From contig JASLZG010000008.1 in NCBI GenBank assembly GCA_030754995.1, positions 1 to 33,774 of the forward strand: a stretch of 33,774 nt of DNA, in the 5' to 3' direction. Positions 1-8,814 of this stretch are shown in pieces; position 1 is the first letter of the stretch; the number at the start of each line of letters is the position of its first letter. The notes under the pieces are model-generated. The model saw nothing but the letters and a program-made list of their open reading frames with translations. It ran no database searches and had not been told where the DNA came from. The translations under genes and the position numbers were made by a program. The DNA comes from Lentisphaeria bacterium. Its GTDB lineage: Bacteria; Verrucomicrobiota; Lentisphaeria; JABSQK01; CAJWLW01.

Positions 1-2837
1 AGAAAACGATGCAGGACGAAAAGCGCCTGCGCTTCCCGGCGCCCGAGTTCTACGTCAAGAGCCCGGAGCAGATGCAGGACCTCTTCGGCGAATTGCCCGA
101 GGCGCTGCGCAACACCCTGGAAGTGGCCGAGAAATGCAATGTCACCTTCGACCTCAACGCCAATCATTATCCGGTCTACGAAACGCCGGACGGCAGCGAC
201 CGCCGCGATTACCTGCTCACGCAGTGCAAGAAAGGCCTCATCGTACGGTACGGCATCGACCTCGACGGTATCGGCTATGACAAGCTCGTTGCGGAACACC
301 GCAAGATCATCGACCGCATGACCTACGAGCTCGACATCATCGAGCGCATGGGCTTTACCAGCTATTTCCTGGTAGTCTGGGACTTCCTCTATTTCGCCCG
401 CCGCGAGAAAATCCCGATCGGCCCCGGCCGCGGCAGCGGCGCCGGCAGCATCGTCGCCTACCTGACGCACATCACCGACATCGAGCCGCTGCATTACAAC
501 TTACTGTTCGAGCGCTTCCTCAACCCGGAACGAGTCAGCCCGCCAGACTTTGACATCGACCTTTGCGAGCGCCGGCGGTACGAAGTGATCAACTATGTGC
601 GCGACAAATACGGTGCCGACTGCGTGGCGCAGATCGGCACTTTCGGCACGCTGAAAGCAAAGGCCGTGATTAAGGACGTGGCGCGCGTCATGGGCCGTAG
701 TTTCGAGGAAGGCAACCGGATCACCAAGCTCATTCCGGCCGACCCCAAGATGACGCTCAAGAAAGCCAACGCCGAGGTCCGCGAAATCCAGGAACTGCGC
801 AAATCCGAACCGTGGGTCAACGAGTTGTTTTCCTACTCCGAGGCATTGGAGGGACTCAGCCGCAACATGAGCATCCACGCCGCCGGCGTCATCATCGGCG
901 ACCAGCCGCTGGACAACCTGATGCCGCTCGCCAAGGGCCATGGCGACGAAGTGATCACCCAGTTCCAGGCCGGGCCGTGCGAAGAGCTCGGCCTGTTGAA
1001 GATGGACTTCCTGGGCCTGCGCACACTGACGATCATCCAGGACACCTGCGACCTGATCCAAAAGTCACAGAACGTCGAGATCGTCGCCGGCGAGATCCCG
1101 CTCGACGATCCGGAAACCTACAAACTGCTGCAGCTCGGCCAGACGGTCTGCGTCTTTCAGCTGGAATCCAGCGGCATGCAGGATCTGTGTCGCCGTTTCG
1201 GCATCGACCGGGTTGAACATGTGATTGCGCTGGTCGCCCTGTACCGCCCCGGCCCGATGCAATTTCTCGAAGAGTTCATAACCCGCAAGTCCGGCAAGGC
1301 CAGGGTCGAGTACGACTGCGAGGAGATGAAACCGATCCTCGAGGAGACCTACGGCATCATGCTGTATCAGGAGCAGGTGATGCAGGTGGTGCAGGAGGTG
1401 GCGGGTTTCAGCCTCGCCCAGGCCGACCTGTTGCGGCGCGCCATGGGCAAGAAGAAAGAAGAAGAGATGAAAGCCCAGTTCGAGCGCTTCGTTGACGGCT
1501 GCGTAGCCAACGGCCGGTCCAAGGGCGTTGCAACCGCGATCTGGGAAAAGATCTTGAAGTTCGCAGGATACGGCTTCAACAAATCGCACAGTGCCGCCTA
1601 CGCTTTCCTGGCCTGCCGCACGGCATATCTGAAAGCGAACTACCCGGTTGAGTTCATGGCGGCCAACCTGACCAGCGACATGAGTTCGGCGGAGCGCGTG
1701 GCGCTGCTGATCGGCGAATGCCGGGAGATGGGCATCAAGGTCCTGCCACCGGACGTCAATACCAGCGACATGGACTTCACCGTCGACAACGGTGCAATCC
1801 GTTTCGGGATGGCCGCGATCAAAGGTGTTGGCGAAGCAGCCGCGGTGGCGATCCTGAAGGCGCGCCAGGACGGGCCGTTCAAGTCGGTCCTCGAGTTTTG
1901 CGAACGCGTCGGCACAACACTGAACCGGCGGCTCATGGAAAGCCTGGCCCAGTGCGGCGCCTTTGATTTCTGCGGCCACAAGCGTTCACAGGTGTACGCC
2001 ATCATCGACGACGTTTTGGGACGGGCGCAGACATCGATCCGCGACCGCGATACCGGCCAGACCAACTTCTTCGACCTGCTGGCGGACGAGAACGACCGCG
2101 GCGGCGGCTTGGACGTCGCGCTCCCGGACATTCCGGAGTGGGAACCGAAGCAACTGCTGCAGAAGGAGAAGGAGCTGCTGGGTTTTTACGTGACCGGCCA
2201 TCCGCTCGACGAGTATTACGACACCATTCGAAACTACCAACTGGCGGGTACCCGGATGATCGGCGAGATGCCGAACAACCAGGGCGTGCGCATCGGCGGC
2301 CTGATATCGACGATGAACCTGAAATACTCGAAAAAGGACGGGCGCCCCTGGGCGTTCATCACGCTCGAGGATCTCGACAGCACAATCGAAGTGCTGATCT
2401 TCAGCGATGCATATGCCCAGTACACCGCCAACATCGTCGCTGACCAGGCGGTGGTGATTGAAGGCTTCGTGTCGAACCGTGAAGACGAGGATACGAAGAT
2501 CATCGCCGACAAGATCCTGCCGCTCACCAGTGTACCGGAGCGATTTACGCGTGAAGTGCATGTGCGACTGAACGGCAACGCCGGTCCGGAAGCACTGCAG
2601 GAGCTCAAGCGCCTGCTCGAGAGCAACCCCGGCAACTCGCGCGTCATCCTCTGTGTTGCCTGCAAGGACGGACAGTTCGCCTTCATCGAAACGCCCAAGG
2701 CATATCATGTTCAGTTCAGCAACGGCTTCGCCGACTCAGTGCGGAACCTGCTTGGCAGCAACGCCGTTCACGTCAAGCCCGATACGACCCTGCCGGTCCG
2801 CGAGAAGAAGCGTTGGCAGGCAGCGAATACGGCCTGA
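1..2837 (+). CDS. dnaE: DNA polymerase III subunit alpha, 5'-truncated by window edge
   Basis: Catalytic subunit of the replicative DNA polymerase (family C). The reading frame is open to the left edge, so the ORF-track ATG at 9 is internal. By alignment of motifs with E. coli DnaE, about 220 N-terminal residues (most of the PHP domain) are missing. Visible in order, numbered from the ATG at 9: PGRGSGAGS near residue 139, the two-Asp catalytic motif PDFDIDLCERRR (Asp182, Asp184), KMDFLGLRTLT carrying the probable third catalytic Asp (Asp333), RRAMGKKK near 475, NKSHSAAYA near 525, a QTNFFDLL segment near 683 placed like the internal beta-clamp-binding motif, and an OB fold at about 760-835. 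The 942 visible residues plus the missing part fit the usual ~1160. The next gene starts three bases after the stop, suggesting co-transcription with recD2. Confidence 0.97.
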   Translation, partial: KTMQDEKRLRFPAPEFYVKSPEQMQDLFGELPEALRNTLEVAEKCNVTFDLNANHYPVYETPDGSDRRDYLLTQCKKGLIVRYGIDLDGIGYDKLVAEHRKIIDRMTYELDIIERMGFTSYFLVVWDFLYFARREKIPIGPGRGSGAGSIVAYLTHITDIEPLHYNLLFERFLNPERVSPPDFDIDLCERRRYEVINYVRDKYGADCVAQIGTFGTLKAKAVIKDVARVMGRSFEEGNRITKLIPADPKMTLKKANAEVREIQELRKSEPWVNELFSYSEALEGLSRNMSIHAAGVIIGDQPLDNLMPLAKGHGDEVITQFQAGPCEELGLLKMDFLGLRTLTIIQDTCDLIQKSQNVEIVAGEIPLDDPETYKLLQLGQTVCVFQLESSGMQDLCRRFGIDRVEHVIALVALYRPGPMQFLEEFITRKSGKARVEYDCEEMKPILEETYGIMLYQEQVMQVVQEVAGFSLAQADLLRRAMGKKKEEEMKAQFERFVDGCVANGRSKGVATAIWEKILKFAGYGFNKSHSAAYAFLACRTAYLKANYPVEFMAANLTSDMSSAERVALLIGECREMGIKVLPPDVNTSDMDFTVDNGAIRFGMAAIKGVGEAAAVAILKARQDGPFKSVLEFCERVGTTLNRRLMESLAQCGAFDFCGHKRSQVYAIIDDVLGRAQTSIRDRDTGQTNFFDLLADENDRGGGLDVALPDIPEWEPKQLLQKEKELLGFYVTGHPLDEYYDTIRNYQLAGTRMIGEMPNNQGVRIGGLISTMNLKYSKKDGRPWAFITLEDLDSTIEVLIFSDAYAQYTANIVADQAVVIEGFVSNREDEDTKIIADKILPLTSVPERFTREVHVRLNGNAGPEALQELKRLLESNPGNSRVILCVACKDGQFAFIETPKAYHVQFSNGFADSVRNLLGSNAVHVKPDTTLPVREKKRWQAANTA

Positions 2838-2840
2838 TCC

Positions 2841-5069
2841 GTGAGTCGCCAGTCAGAACTCGCCTTCAACGGCGTTGCCGCGAGCGGCCCGGACCGCCCA
2901 CAGTGGGTCGAGACCTCGGTGAAGGGCACGGTTTCGAGCGTCGTGTTTGCCAGTGAGGACGGGGCCTATGCAGTCATCCGCCTGGAGGACGCGCAGCATC
3001 GTGAATCCGTGCTCGTCGGCGCCCTGGCAGCAGTGGCGGAGGGGCAGGACATCGAGGCCTGGGGCCAGTGGGAACGCCACAAGGAATACGGCCGCCAGTT
3101 CCGCGTCAAGCGTTTCGAGGCGCTGCTGCCGACGACTGAGGAGGGGGTGCGCCGATACCTCGCCAGCGGCATCATCCCCGGCATCGGCCCGAAGCTGGCC
3201 GATCGCGTTGTCGACCGTTTCGGGGTCGAGACACTCAGCATACTCGACCACTATTCCGCACGGCTGCTCGAGATCCCCGGCTTCGGCAAAGGCCGGCTCA
3301 AGCAGATCAAGGACGCCTGGAGTTCACAGTCCGAGCGTCGCGAGATATACATTTTTCTGCAGGGGCTCGGGCTGAGCGCGGCATACTGCGATCGAGTCTA
3401 TCGCAAGTACGCCTCCAACGCGGTCGAGATCGTCAAGGAAAACCCGTACCGGCTGGCGCGCGAAGTCAAGGGTATCGGCTTCCGGATGGCCGATACCATT
3501 GCGCGGCATCTGAACATCGCGCCGGACAATCCGTTTCGACTCGGCGCGGGCGCCGCTTATGTCCTGGCCACGATGGCAGATCAGCAGGGCCATACGTACG
3601 TGCCGCGGGATGTGTTGCTGGCCGAAGCGGCGCGGCTGCTGGCGGTCGGCGAAGATGTCGCCGCCACCGGTCTGCAGCGGGCGGTCGAGGACGGCACCGC
3701 GGTCATCGATTCCGCCGCGGAAGAACCGTTGGTCTACCCGGCGGATCTGTACCGGGACGAATGCGACGTCGCCCAAATCATTGCCGGCATGAGTTCGGGC
3801 AGCGGGTTGCCGACGCTGCCGCCGCAGGCGCTGGCGCGCAGCCGCAACTGGGCCATGCTCAACGAAGCCCAGCAGGCCGCCGTGCTCAATGTCTTTCAGC
3901 ACCCGATCAGCATCATCACCGGCGGTCCGGGTGTCGGCAAGACAACGGTGACCCGGGAGATCGTCGCTATTGCTCACAGCTTGAACTGGAACGTCGCGCT
4001 GGCAGCGCCGACCGGCCGGGCCGCCAAACGCCTGAGCGAGTCCAGCCAGGCCCCTGCCCAAACCATCCACCGGCTGCTTAAATGGGAGCCGGAGTTGTCC
4101 GGCTTCGCTCTCAACGGCGACAATCCGCTGAAGCACCACCTGGTCATCATCGATGAAGTTTCGATGCTTGACATCCGTTTGGCGGCGAGTCTGTTTCGGG
4201 CGTTTTCTGCCGAGACCCGGGTCGTACTGGTCGGCGATCGCGACCAGCTGCCGTCCGTCGGGCCGGGTTCGTTTCTCCGGGACCTGATCGAGTCGAAGTG
4301 CGTCCTGGCAACCCACCTGAGCGAGGTCTATCGACAGGCCGGCGGCAGCCAGATCATCGTCAGCGCGCACCGCGTCAATGCCGGACAACTCCCGGAAATG
4401 CGGCCGCCGCAATCCTCGGGGGAACTGTCGGACTTTTACTGGATCGAGCAGGAGAACCAGGAGAAGCTCGTTGATATTGTCTGTCGCATGGCGGCCGAAC
4501 GCATCCCGAAGCGTTTCAATTTTTCACCCCAGACCGACATCCAGATTCTGTCGCCGATGAATCGTGGCGTCTGCGGCGCCGACAACCTCAACAGGCGCAT
4601 GCAGGCCGCGCTCAATCCGCCACGCACCGAGGGATGGACCCCGGAAATGACCTGCGGCGACGTCGTCTACCGGGCCGGCGACCGGGTCATGCAGATCAGC
4701 AACAACTACGACTACCAGGTGTTCAACGGCGATCTCGGACGCCTGCTGCAAATCGACACGAAACAGAAAAAGTTCACCGTGCGATACGAGTCGAACACGG
4801 TAACTTACGCCTTCGACGAAATCGATCAGATTCGCCTGGCCTACGCCATCACCATTCACAAATCGCAGGGCAGCGAGTTTCCGGTAGTCATTGTGCCGGT
4901 GCTCAACCAGCACTACATCATGCTGCAGCGCAACCTGATCTATACTGCCATGACCCGGGCGGCGCAACTGCTGATAATGATCGGCGCGAAGAAAGCGCTG
5001 AGCATTGCAGTGCACAACGTCAACCAGGCGCCGCGCCACAGTCAACTGGCCGAGCGGTTGCAGATGTGA
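2841..5069 (+). CDS. recD2: RecD2-type ATP-dependent 5'-3' DNA helicase
   Basis: Superfamily 1B helicase of the RecD2 (RecD-like, RecBC-independent) family, 742 aa. The N-terminal part has a small beta domain (residues ~25-90) and tandem helix-hairpin-helix-like segments: GIIPGIGPKLAD near 110, IPGFGKGRLKQIK near 145 and VKGIGFRMADTIA near 208. The motor follows: Walker A GGPGVGKTT at ~361-369, Walker B IIDEVSMLD at ~436-444, GDRDQLPSVGPG, then ITIHKSQGSEFPVV and YTAMTRA near the C-terminus. HhH domains before a RecD motor define RecD2 rather than the RecBCD subunit, and no recB or recC is present nearby. The start is GTG, three bases after dnaE. The family is linked to repair and replication-fork maintenance; its role here is inferred from homology. 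The C-terminal ~30 residues form a short tail after the last helicase motif. Confidence 0.95.
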   Translation: MSRQSELAFNGVAASGPDRPQWVETSVKGTVSSVVFASEDGAYAVIRLEDAQHRESVLVGALAAVAEGQDIEAWGQWERHKEYGRQFRVKRFEALLPTTEEGVRRYLASGIIPGIGPKLADRVVDRFGVETLSILDHYSARLLEIPGFGKGRLKQIKDAWSSQSERREIYIFLQGLGLSAAYCDRVYRKYASNAVEIVKENPYRLAREVKGIGFRMADTIARHLNIAPDNPFRLGAGAAYVLATMADQQGHTYVPRDVLLAEAARLLAVGEDVAATGLQRAVEDGTAVIDSAAEEPLVYPADLYRDECDVAQIIAGMSSGSGLPTLPPQALARSRNWAMLNEAQQAAVLNVFQHPISIITGGPGVGKTTVTREIVAIAHSLNWNVALAAPTGRAAKRLSESSQAPAQTIHRLLKWEPELSGFALNGDNPLKHHLVIIDEVSMLDIRLAASLFRAFSAETRVVLVGDRDQLPSVGPGSFLRDLIESKCVLATHLSEVYRQAGGSQIIVSAHRVNAGQLPEMRPPQSSGELSDFYWIEQENQEKLVDIVCRMAAERIPKRFNFSPQTDIQILSPMNRGVCGADNLNRRMQAALNPPRTEGWTPEMTCGDVVYRAGDRVMQISNNYDYQVFNGDLGRLLQIDTKQKKFTVRYESNTVTYAFDEIDQIRLAYAITIHKSQGSEFPVVIVPVLNQHYIMLQRNLIYTAMTRAAQLLIMIGAKKALSIAVHNVNQAPRHSQLAERLQM

Positions 5070-5101
5070 ACTACAGACCGGGACCGTTACGGAGCCCGCC
5101 G

Positions 5102-6829
5102 ATGCCCGAAGAATCCCCAACCGACAACCAACCGGCCATGCCACTGGCAGACACGCCCGGATTCCAGAAGTGGGGATTGATCGGTCTGCTGATCTTCTTC
5201 ACCGTCTTCACATTTGATTTTATGCGTACGGATCTGTGGTTCGACGAGCTGCTGACACTCGGCGACTACGGTACGCAGCAACGCCTGGTCGGTGTGTTCA
5301 CCAGCTACGAGGTGGCGAACAATCACATCCTCTTCTCGGCGGCGCTGTGGACCTGGCTGCGTGTCATCCGCTTTGTCATGGCAGAGGAAGTGCTGCGCTT
5401 TCCATGCCTGTTGCTGGCGCTGATCACGATCTCCACGCTGTACATCCATGGCCGCCGGCTGTTCGGTAATGCCGCGGCATATCTACTTGCTACGCTATTG
5501 GCATTCAGCCCCGTTTTCCTGAGTTTCTTCTACCAGCTCCGTGGCTATGGTTTGACTATATTCCTGTCTTTGGTCGCAACGCTGGGGGCCTTCTACATCA
5601 TTGCCGGGCAGCGACGCAAGGGCACGGCGATGTACGTAATAGGCGCCGTGCTGCTGCCGGGTGTCGTCCCTTCGAATCTGCTGTTCAACGGCAGCCTGTT
5701 CCTGTTCCTGAGCTGGACGTTGGCGGCACGCGAGCGCAACCCCAGGCACCTGGCCTGGTCGTACGCCTCGGTGTTGGTGCTGGTGATATTGAGCCAAACA
5801 TTGCCGCTCCGGTTCGAATCGACATCGGCAATCGCCTTGATGGGTGTGGGCCTTGTTGTGTGCCTCCCTGTACTCGCCTGGTGCTGGTGGCCGGTGATGC
5901 GCCAGATCTGGATTCCGGCGGTCGCCACCGTAGCGGGCATGGCGATCTACGTTCCCATATGGGACGACTTCCACCGGGTGATTTCCGGCACCGGCGGCTG
6001 GACCTCCGGGCCGGCAGTCGCCGGACACTGGTTCATTGCGATCGCCGCACATCTCGGGTTGTTCGTCATCGGCTGCCTGTGTCTGCGCAAACAGCCGCAA
6101 CTGCGCAATCTCGTGGAGGATGCGAAGGACGGCAAGGTGGTGGATCTGCGCCGGTCGCTGTGGCCGCTGGCGCTGTGCTGCGTCGTGCCGATGCTGGCCA
6201 CGGCCCTGTGGCAGGCACCGTATCCACGGGCCTTTCTGGCGTACCTGGCACCACTGACGTTCTGCGCCTTGATACCGTTCCGCAACTGCTTCTGCCGCGT
6301 CGATCGGTTCTTCCTGCTGCTGATTTTCTTTATCCTGGCAAATGACGTCGTGTGGTTCCGGCTCAACGACCATTACACCCGCACCGCGCTGTACCGCGGT
6401 GAGTATCGACAGGACTTGATTCAACAGTTTTACACGCGCAACGAGGACATCTATTACACGACACACGCCCTTGCCCAAAGTCCGATCATGGGCAGCCGCA
6501 CGCGAATATTCGTGGATTTCCACGAATACATCGCCTTCGCGCAGTATTGGCAGTGGCGCGGCGGCCGGTTGGACCAGGTGGAATGTCTCAACGGCGGCGG
6601 CGGTCGTTTCGCACCGCGGCTCAAGCCACAGGTCTACCAGTTCTACCCGCAGCTCATCGTCGGCTACGATCCGGAGTTCGCCCGCAAGTCGTACGAGGAG
6701 ACCCTGGGCCTGACCGTGCAGTTGCAGGAAGTTTATCTGCCCTCGCCGATGCGGCTGTTCCGCGTCATACCGGTCAATCCGGAACCGATCAGACGTCCAC
6801 CCGACGTGCCGCGGGGGCCGGTGCTCTGA
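5102..6829 (+). CDS. Integral membrane GT-C-type glycosyltransferase-like protein (PMT/ArnT style)
   Basis: Predicted polytopic membrane protein, 575 aa. The ORF track extends it to 4634 inside recD2, but I place the start at ATG 5102 because GGAG lies 7 nt upstream and the sequence before it is a recD2 shadow. After ~23 soluble residues come TM1 (WGLIGLLIFFTVFTF, ~24-38) and a first loop with an acidic pair, WFDELLT (Asp48-Glu49), then NNH at 73-75. That is the arrangement of GT-C enzymes using lipid-phosphate sugar donors, where the loop Asp/Glu is catalytic. YQLRGYGL at 144-151 matches the '(A/R)xYxL' region of the same families. Many further TM helices follow to ~residue 415, then a soluble C-terminal part of ~150 aa. 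Donor and acceptor are unknown. It lies 32 nt after recD2, and its stop is 10 nt from the stop of the opposing kinase gene. The fold is fairly secure; the activity is inferred. Confidence 0.75.
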   Translation: MPEESPTDNQPAMPLADTPGFQKWGLIGLLIFFTVFTFDFMRTDLWFDELLTLGDYGTQQRLVGVFTSYEVANNHILFSAALWTWLRVIRFVMAEEVLRFPCLLLALITISTLYIHGRRLFGNAAAYLLATLLAFSPVFLSFFYQLRGYGLTIFLSLVATLGAFYIIAGQRRKGTAMYVIGAVLLPGVVPSNLLFNGSLFLFLSWTLAARERNPRHLAWSYASVLVLVILSQTLPLRFESTSAIALMGVGLVVCLPVLAWCWWPVMRQIWIPAVATVAGMAIYVPIWDDFHRVISGTGGWTSGPAVAGHWFIAIAAHLGLFVIGCLCLRKQPQLRNLVEDAKDGKVVDLRRSLWPLALCCVVPMLATALWQAPYPRAFLAYLAPLTFCALIPFRNCFCRVDRFFLLLIFFILANDVVWFRLNDHYTRTALYRGEYRQDLIQQFYTRNEDIYYTTHALAQSPIMGSRTRIFVDFHEYIAFAQYWQWRGGRLDQVECLNGGGGRFAPRLKPQVYQFYPQLIVGYDPEFARKSYEETLGLTVQLQEVYLPSPMRLFRVIPVNPEPIRRPPDVPRGPVL

Positions 6830-6839
6830 CCACCCGCAC

Positions 6840-8159
6840 CTAGGCCTGATCGATGATGTGGTGGGCAGGGTCGGCCGCAAAGGCCGCGAGGCGGTCCAGA
6901 ACGACGCCCATGTGCGCCGGGCGGCCGTGGGGTTCCTTGGCCAGGCACTGGTCGACCAGCAGCTCGTCCCACACCTCCGGCACCCCGGGGCGACGCTCGG
7001 ACGGGCGTTGAGCGATGTCGTGCAGATGCCGGTGCAGTACCGCCATGGCGTTGTCGCCGGTGAAGGGCGGTTCGCCAGCGAGCAGGTGATACATCGTGGC
7101 GCCGTACGAGTAGATATCGACAGCCAGCGTGATCTCCGTGCCAAGAAACTGTTCCGGGGCGATGTAGAACGGCGTACCCAGTGTCGTGTTGCTCCGGGTC
7201 AGCCGGGTGTCGCCGGAGGTCAGGGCGATGCCGAAATCACCCAGCTTCACGACGTTGTCAGGGCCGAGATAGACATTGTCAAGCTTGATATCGCGGTGCA
7301 CAACCGCGTTGTCGTGTACGTACTTGAGCACTTCCGCCAGACCCTTGGCGACGGCCAGGATGGTCGCGCCCGGCACCTGTCCTTCGTGGATCAGCCAGCG
7401 CAGGTCCTTGCCCGCCATATATTCCATGACATAAAACGGACAATCCCGATAGGTCCCGTGGTCGTAGATCTGAATGAGGTTCGGGTGATTGAGCTCCTTC
7501 ATGATGCGCATTTCGCGCTCGAACCGTTTGTGCGTCTCCTCGTCGGCCGCCGTGTGTTCGGCCAGCAGTTTGATGACGAAGCCGTCGCCGTTGTCGTGTT
7601 CGGCCCGGTAGATGAGCGAGGTGCCGCTCCAGCCAAGCAACTTGGTGATTGTGTACTCGCCCACGCGCTGCCCCGCGTAAGGCCGCGCCAGATGGGTCAT
7701 CGCCGCCGGATCCCCCGGAACGCCTGCCTGCTGTGACCGACTGAGCAGCAACGTGATCTTGGCCAGGAGCTGTTCGGGCTGGAAAGGCTTCGATATGAAA
7801 TCGTCCGCCCCCGCCTCGATCCCGGTAATATGATCTTCCACAGCATCGAGGCCGGTGAGCATGATGACCGGGAAAAACGGCGAGATGCGCTGCTTGATCT
7901 GGCGGCAGATCTCGAAACCGTCGATGTCCGGCAGCATGACGTCGAGTACGACCAGGGAAAAACTTGTGTCCGGGCCGTCGAGGTCAACCCGGGGCGGTGA
8001 CGCCGTATCGCTGAGCCCGAGCAGCGCCAGGGCTTCGCTACCGCGCCGCGTGTCATGGACGTTCCCGAAGCCGGCTGCTTCCAGCTCGTCCTTGACGAGG
8101 AAAACGTCGGCCTCGTCATCGTCGACGACCAGGATCGGCATTGTCTTGTAGTCAGTCAT
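6840..8159 (-). CDS. Receiver domain fused to Hanks-type Ser/Thr protein kinase
   Basis: A 439-aa hybrid joining two phosphorylation systems. Residues 8-140 are a CheY-like receiver: acidic pocket DDDE (13-16), phospho-acceptor Asp73 in VLDVMLPD, Thr102, and Lys124 in ISKP. A ~25-aa linker leads to a eukaryote-like kinase domain (166-430): VIK Lys197, alpha-C Glu216, HRDIKLDN (Asp290, Asn295), DFG (308-310), a Ser/Thr-rich activation loop (TRSNTTLGTP) and APE (334-336). The glycine loop is atypical, LLGWSGTSLIYRA, with two expected glycines replaced by Ser, but the catalytic residues are all present, so I expect activity. There is no transmembrane segment, unlike PknB-type kinases, so it should be cytosolic with the receiver as its input. 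It is the second gene of a pair, 35 nt after a stand-alone response regulator and divergent from a histidine kinase. Start is ATG 8159; Met7 is a weaker alternative. Confidence 0.93.
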   Translation of the reverse strand: MTDYKTMPILVVDDDEADVFLVKDELEAAGFGNVHDTRRGSEALALLGLSDTASPPRVDLDGPDTSFSLVVLDVMLPDIDGFEICRQIKQRISPFFPVIMLTGLDAVEDHITGIEAGADDFISKPFQPEQLLAKITLLLSRSQQAGVPGDPAAMTHLARPYAGQRVGEYTITKLLGWSGTSLIYRAEHDNGDGFVIKLLAEHTAADEETHKRFEREMRIMKELNHPNLIQIYDHGTYRDCPFYVMEYMAGKDLRWLIHEGQVPGATILAVAKGLAEVLKYVHDNAVVHRDIKLDNVYLGPDNVVKLGDFGIALTSGDTRLTRSNTTLGTPFYIAPEQFLGTEITLAVDIYSYGATMYHLLAGEPPFTGDNAMAVLHRHLHDIAQRPSERRPGVPEVWDELLVDQCLAKEPHGRPAHMGVVLDRLAAFAADPAHHIIDQA

Positions 8160-8194
8160 TTTGCTAAATCACACCGGGTGTGGCGCGCCGTGGC

Positions 8195-8644
8195 TCATCT
8201 TGATTGCGGCAGGCTCGCGGTTTGCATCCAGAACAGTTCAATGGCGTTGACGAGGCGTTCGAAATCGGCCATTGCCGCGGGCTTCGAGACATAACAGTTG
8301 GCGCCGAGCCGATAGGCCTGCTCGATTTCGTCCCTCTCCTGCGACGTGGTCAAGACGATCACCGGCAGGTGCTGCAACTGCTCGGTGGCGCGAATTTCCT
8401 GCAGCACTTCACGACCGTCTTTGCGGGGCATGTTCAGGTCGAGCAGGATCAGATCAGGCAGGCAGGCGACGGGCACGTGAGTGCAACTGCGCAGGTATTC
8501 CAGTGCATCGATGCCGTCGTGCACGACATGAATTTCAAGAGCGGTAGCGCATTCCTCCAGCAGCTCCTGGATGATCTCGGCATCGGCCGGGTCGTCGTCA
8601 ACGATCAGAATGCGAATCGTTCGTGCTGCCATCTCGTCTATCAT
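8195..8644 (-). CDS. Single-domain response regulator (Rcp1/CheY-like)
   Basis: A 149-aa stand-alone receiver without an output domain. It has the acidic triad DDD (16-18), phospho-acceptor Asp69 in LLDLNMPRKDG, Thr99-Thr100, and Lys121 in VSKP. The LLDLNMPRKDGREVL stretch and the length are typical of Rcp1-type regulators that partner phytochrome-like histidine kinases with an 'SHDLQEPLR' phosphorylation motif, exactly the kind encoded divergently at 8815. It likely accepts phosphate from that kinase and acts by protein contact or as a relay intermediate; the target is unknown, and the receiver-kinase fusion downstream is the obvious candidate. Two in-frame starts are possible (ATG 8644 or ATG 8632, giving 149 or 145 aa); neither has a strong ribosome site. 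The two minus-strand genes are 35 nt apart and probably co-transcribed. Confidence 0.94.
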   Translation of the reverse strand: MIDEMAARTIRILIVDDDPADAEIIQELLEECATALEIHVVHDGIDALEYLRSCTHVPVACLPDLILLDLNMPRKDGREVLQEIRATEQLQHLPVIVLTTSQERDEIEQAYRLGANCYVSKPAAMADFERLVNAIELFWMQTASLPQSR

Positions 8645-8711
8645 GGTCTGCTTGAATTGGTTCGGGGTACCGGTGAATGGCGCCGCCCAGCCACGACCGG
8701 CGCGCTATACA

Positions 8712-8726
8712 GGTAGAGTCGCTACC
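8712..8726. repeat. Perfect 5-5-5 inverted repeat in the divergent signalling promoter region
   Basis: GGTAG-AGTCG-CTACC is a perfect inverted repeat lying just upstream of the candidate -35 box of the histidine kinase and within the 170-bp region between divergent start codons. A dyad in this place could be an operator shared by both transcripts. The arms are short, so chance is a real alternative. CTACC recurs twice more (8785 and 8791). Confidence 0.25.
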
Positions 8727-8731
8727 ATTCG

Positions 8732-8759
8732 TTGCAATTCAGTAAAATTCCAGTAACAT
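8732..8759 (+). promoter_or_regulatory. Candidate sigma70-type promoter for the histidine kinase-hemH unit
   Basis: TTGCAA (8732-8737), a 16-nt spacer and TAACAT (8754-8759) lie about 55 nt before the kinase ATG in a locally AT-richer stretch. Each box matches the consensus at four of six positions. There is no clear Shine-Dalgarno sequence before the ATG. Confidence 0.3.
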
Positions 8760-8814
8760 TGCGCAGAAATCGGTCCCACTTCACCTACCCCTACCGTTCC
8801 CGGCCGCCTCTTTA

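Noticed and set aside
4634-5101. N-terminal extension of the glycosyltransferase ORF
   Set aside because: Reads recD2 in another frame; the ribosome site and membrane-protein start are at 5102.
6858-7736. 292-aa plus-strand ORF across the receiver-kinase fusion
   Set aside because: Opposite strand of a gene with complete kinase motifs.
8645-8760. Promoter for the minus-strand response regulator pair
   Set aside because: TTGCAA and TATAGC are present but about 22 nt apart, too far for a normal promoter.
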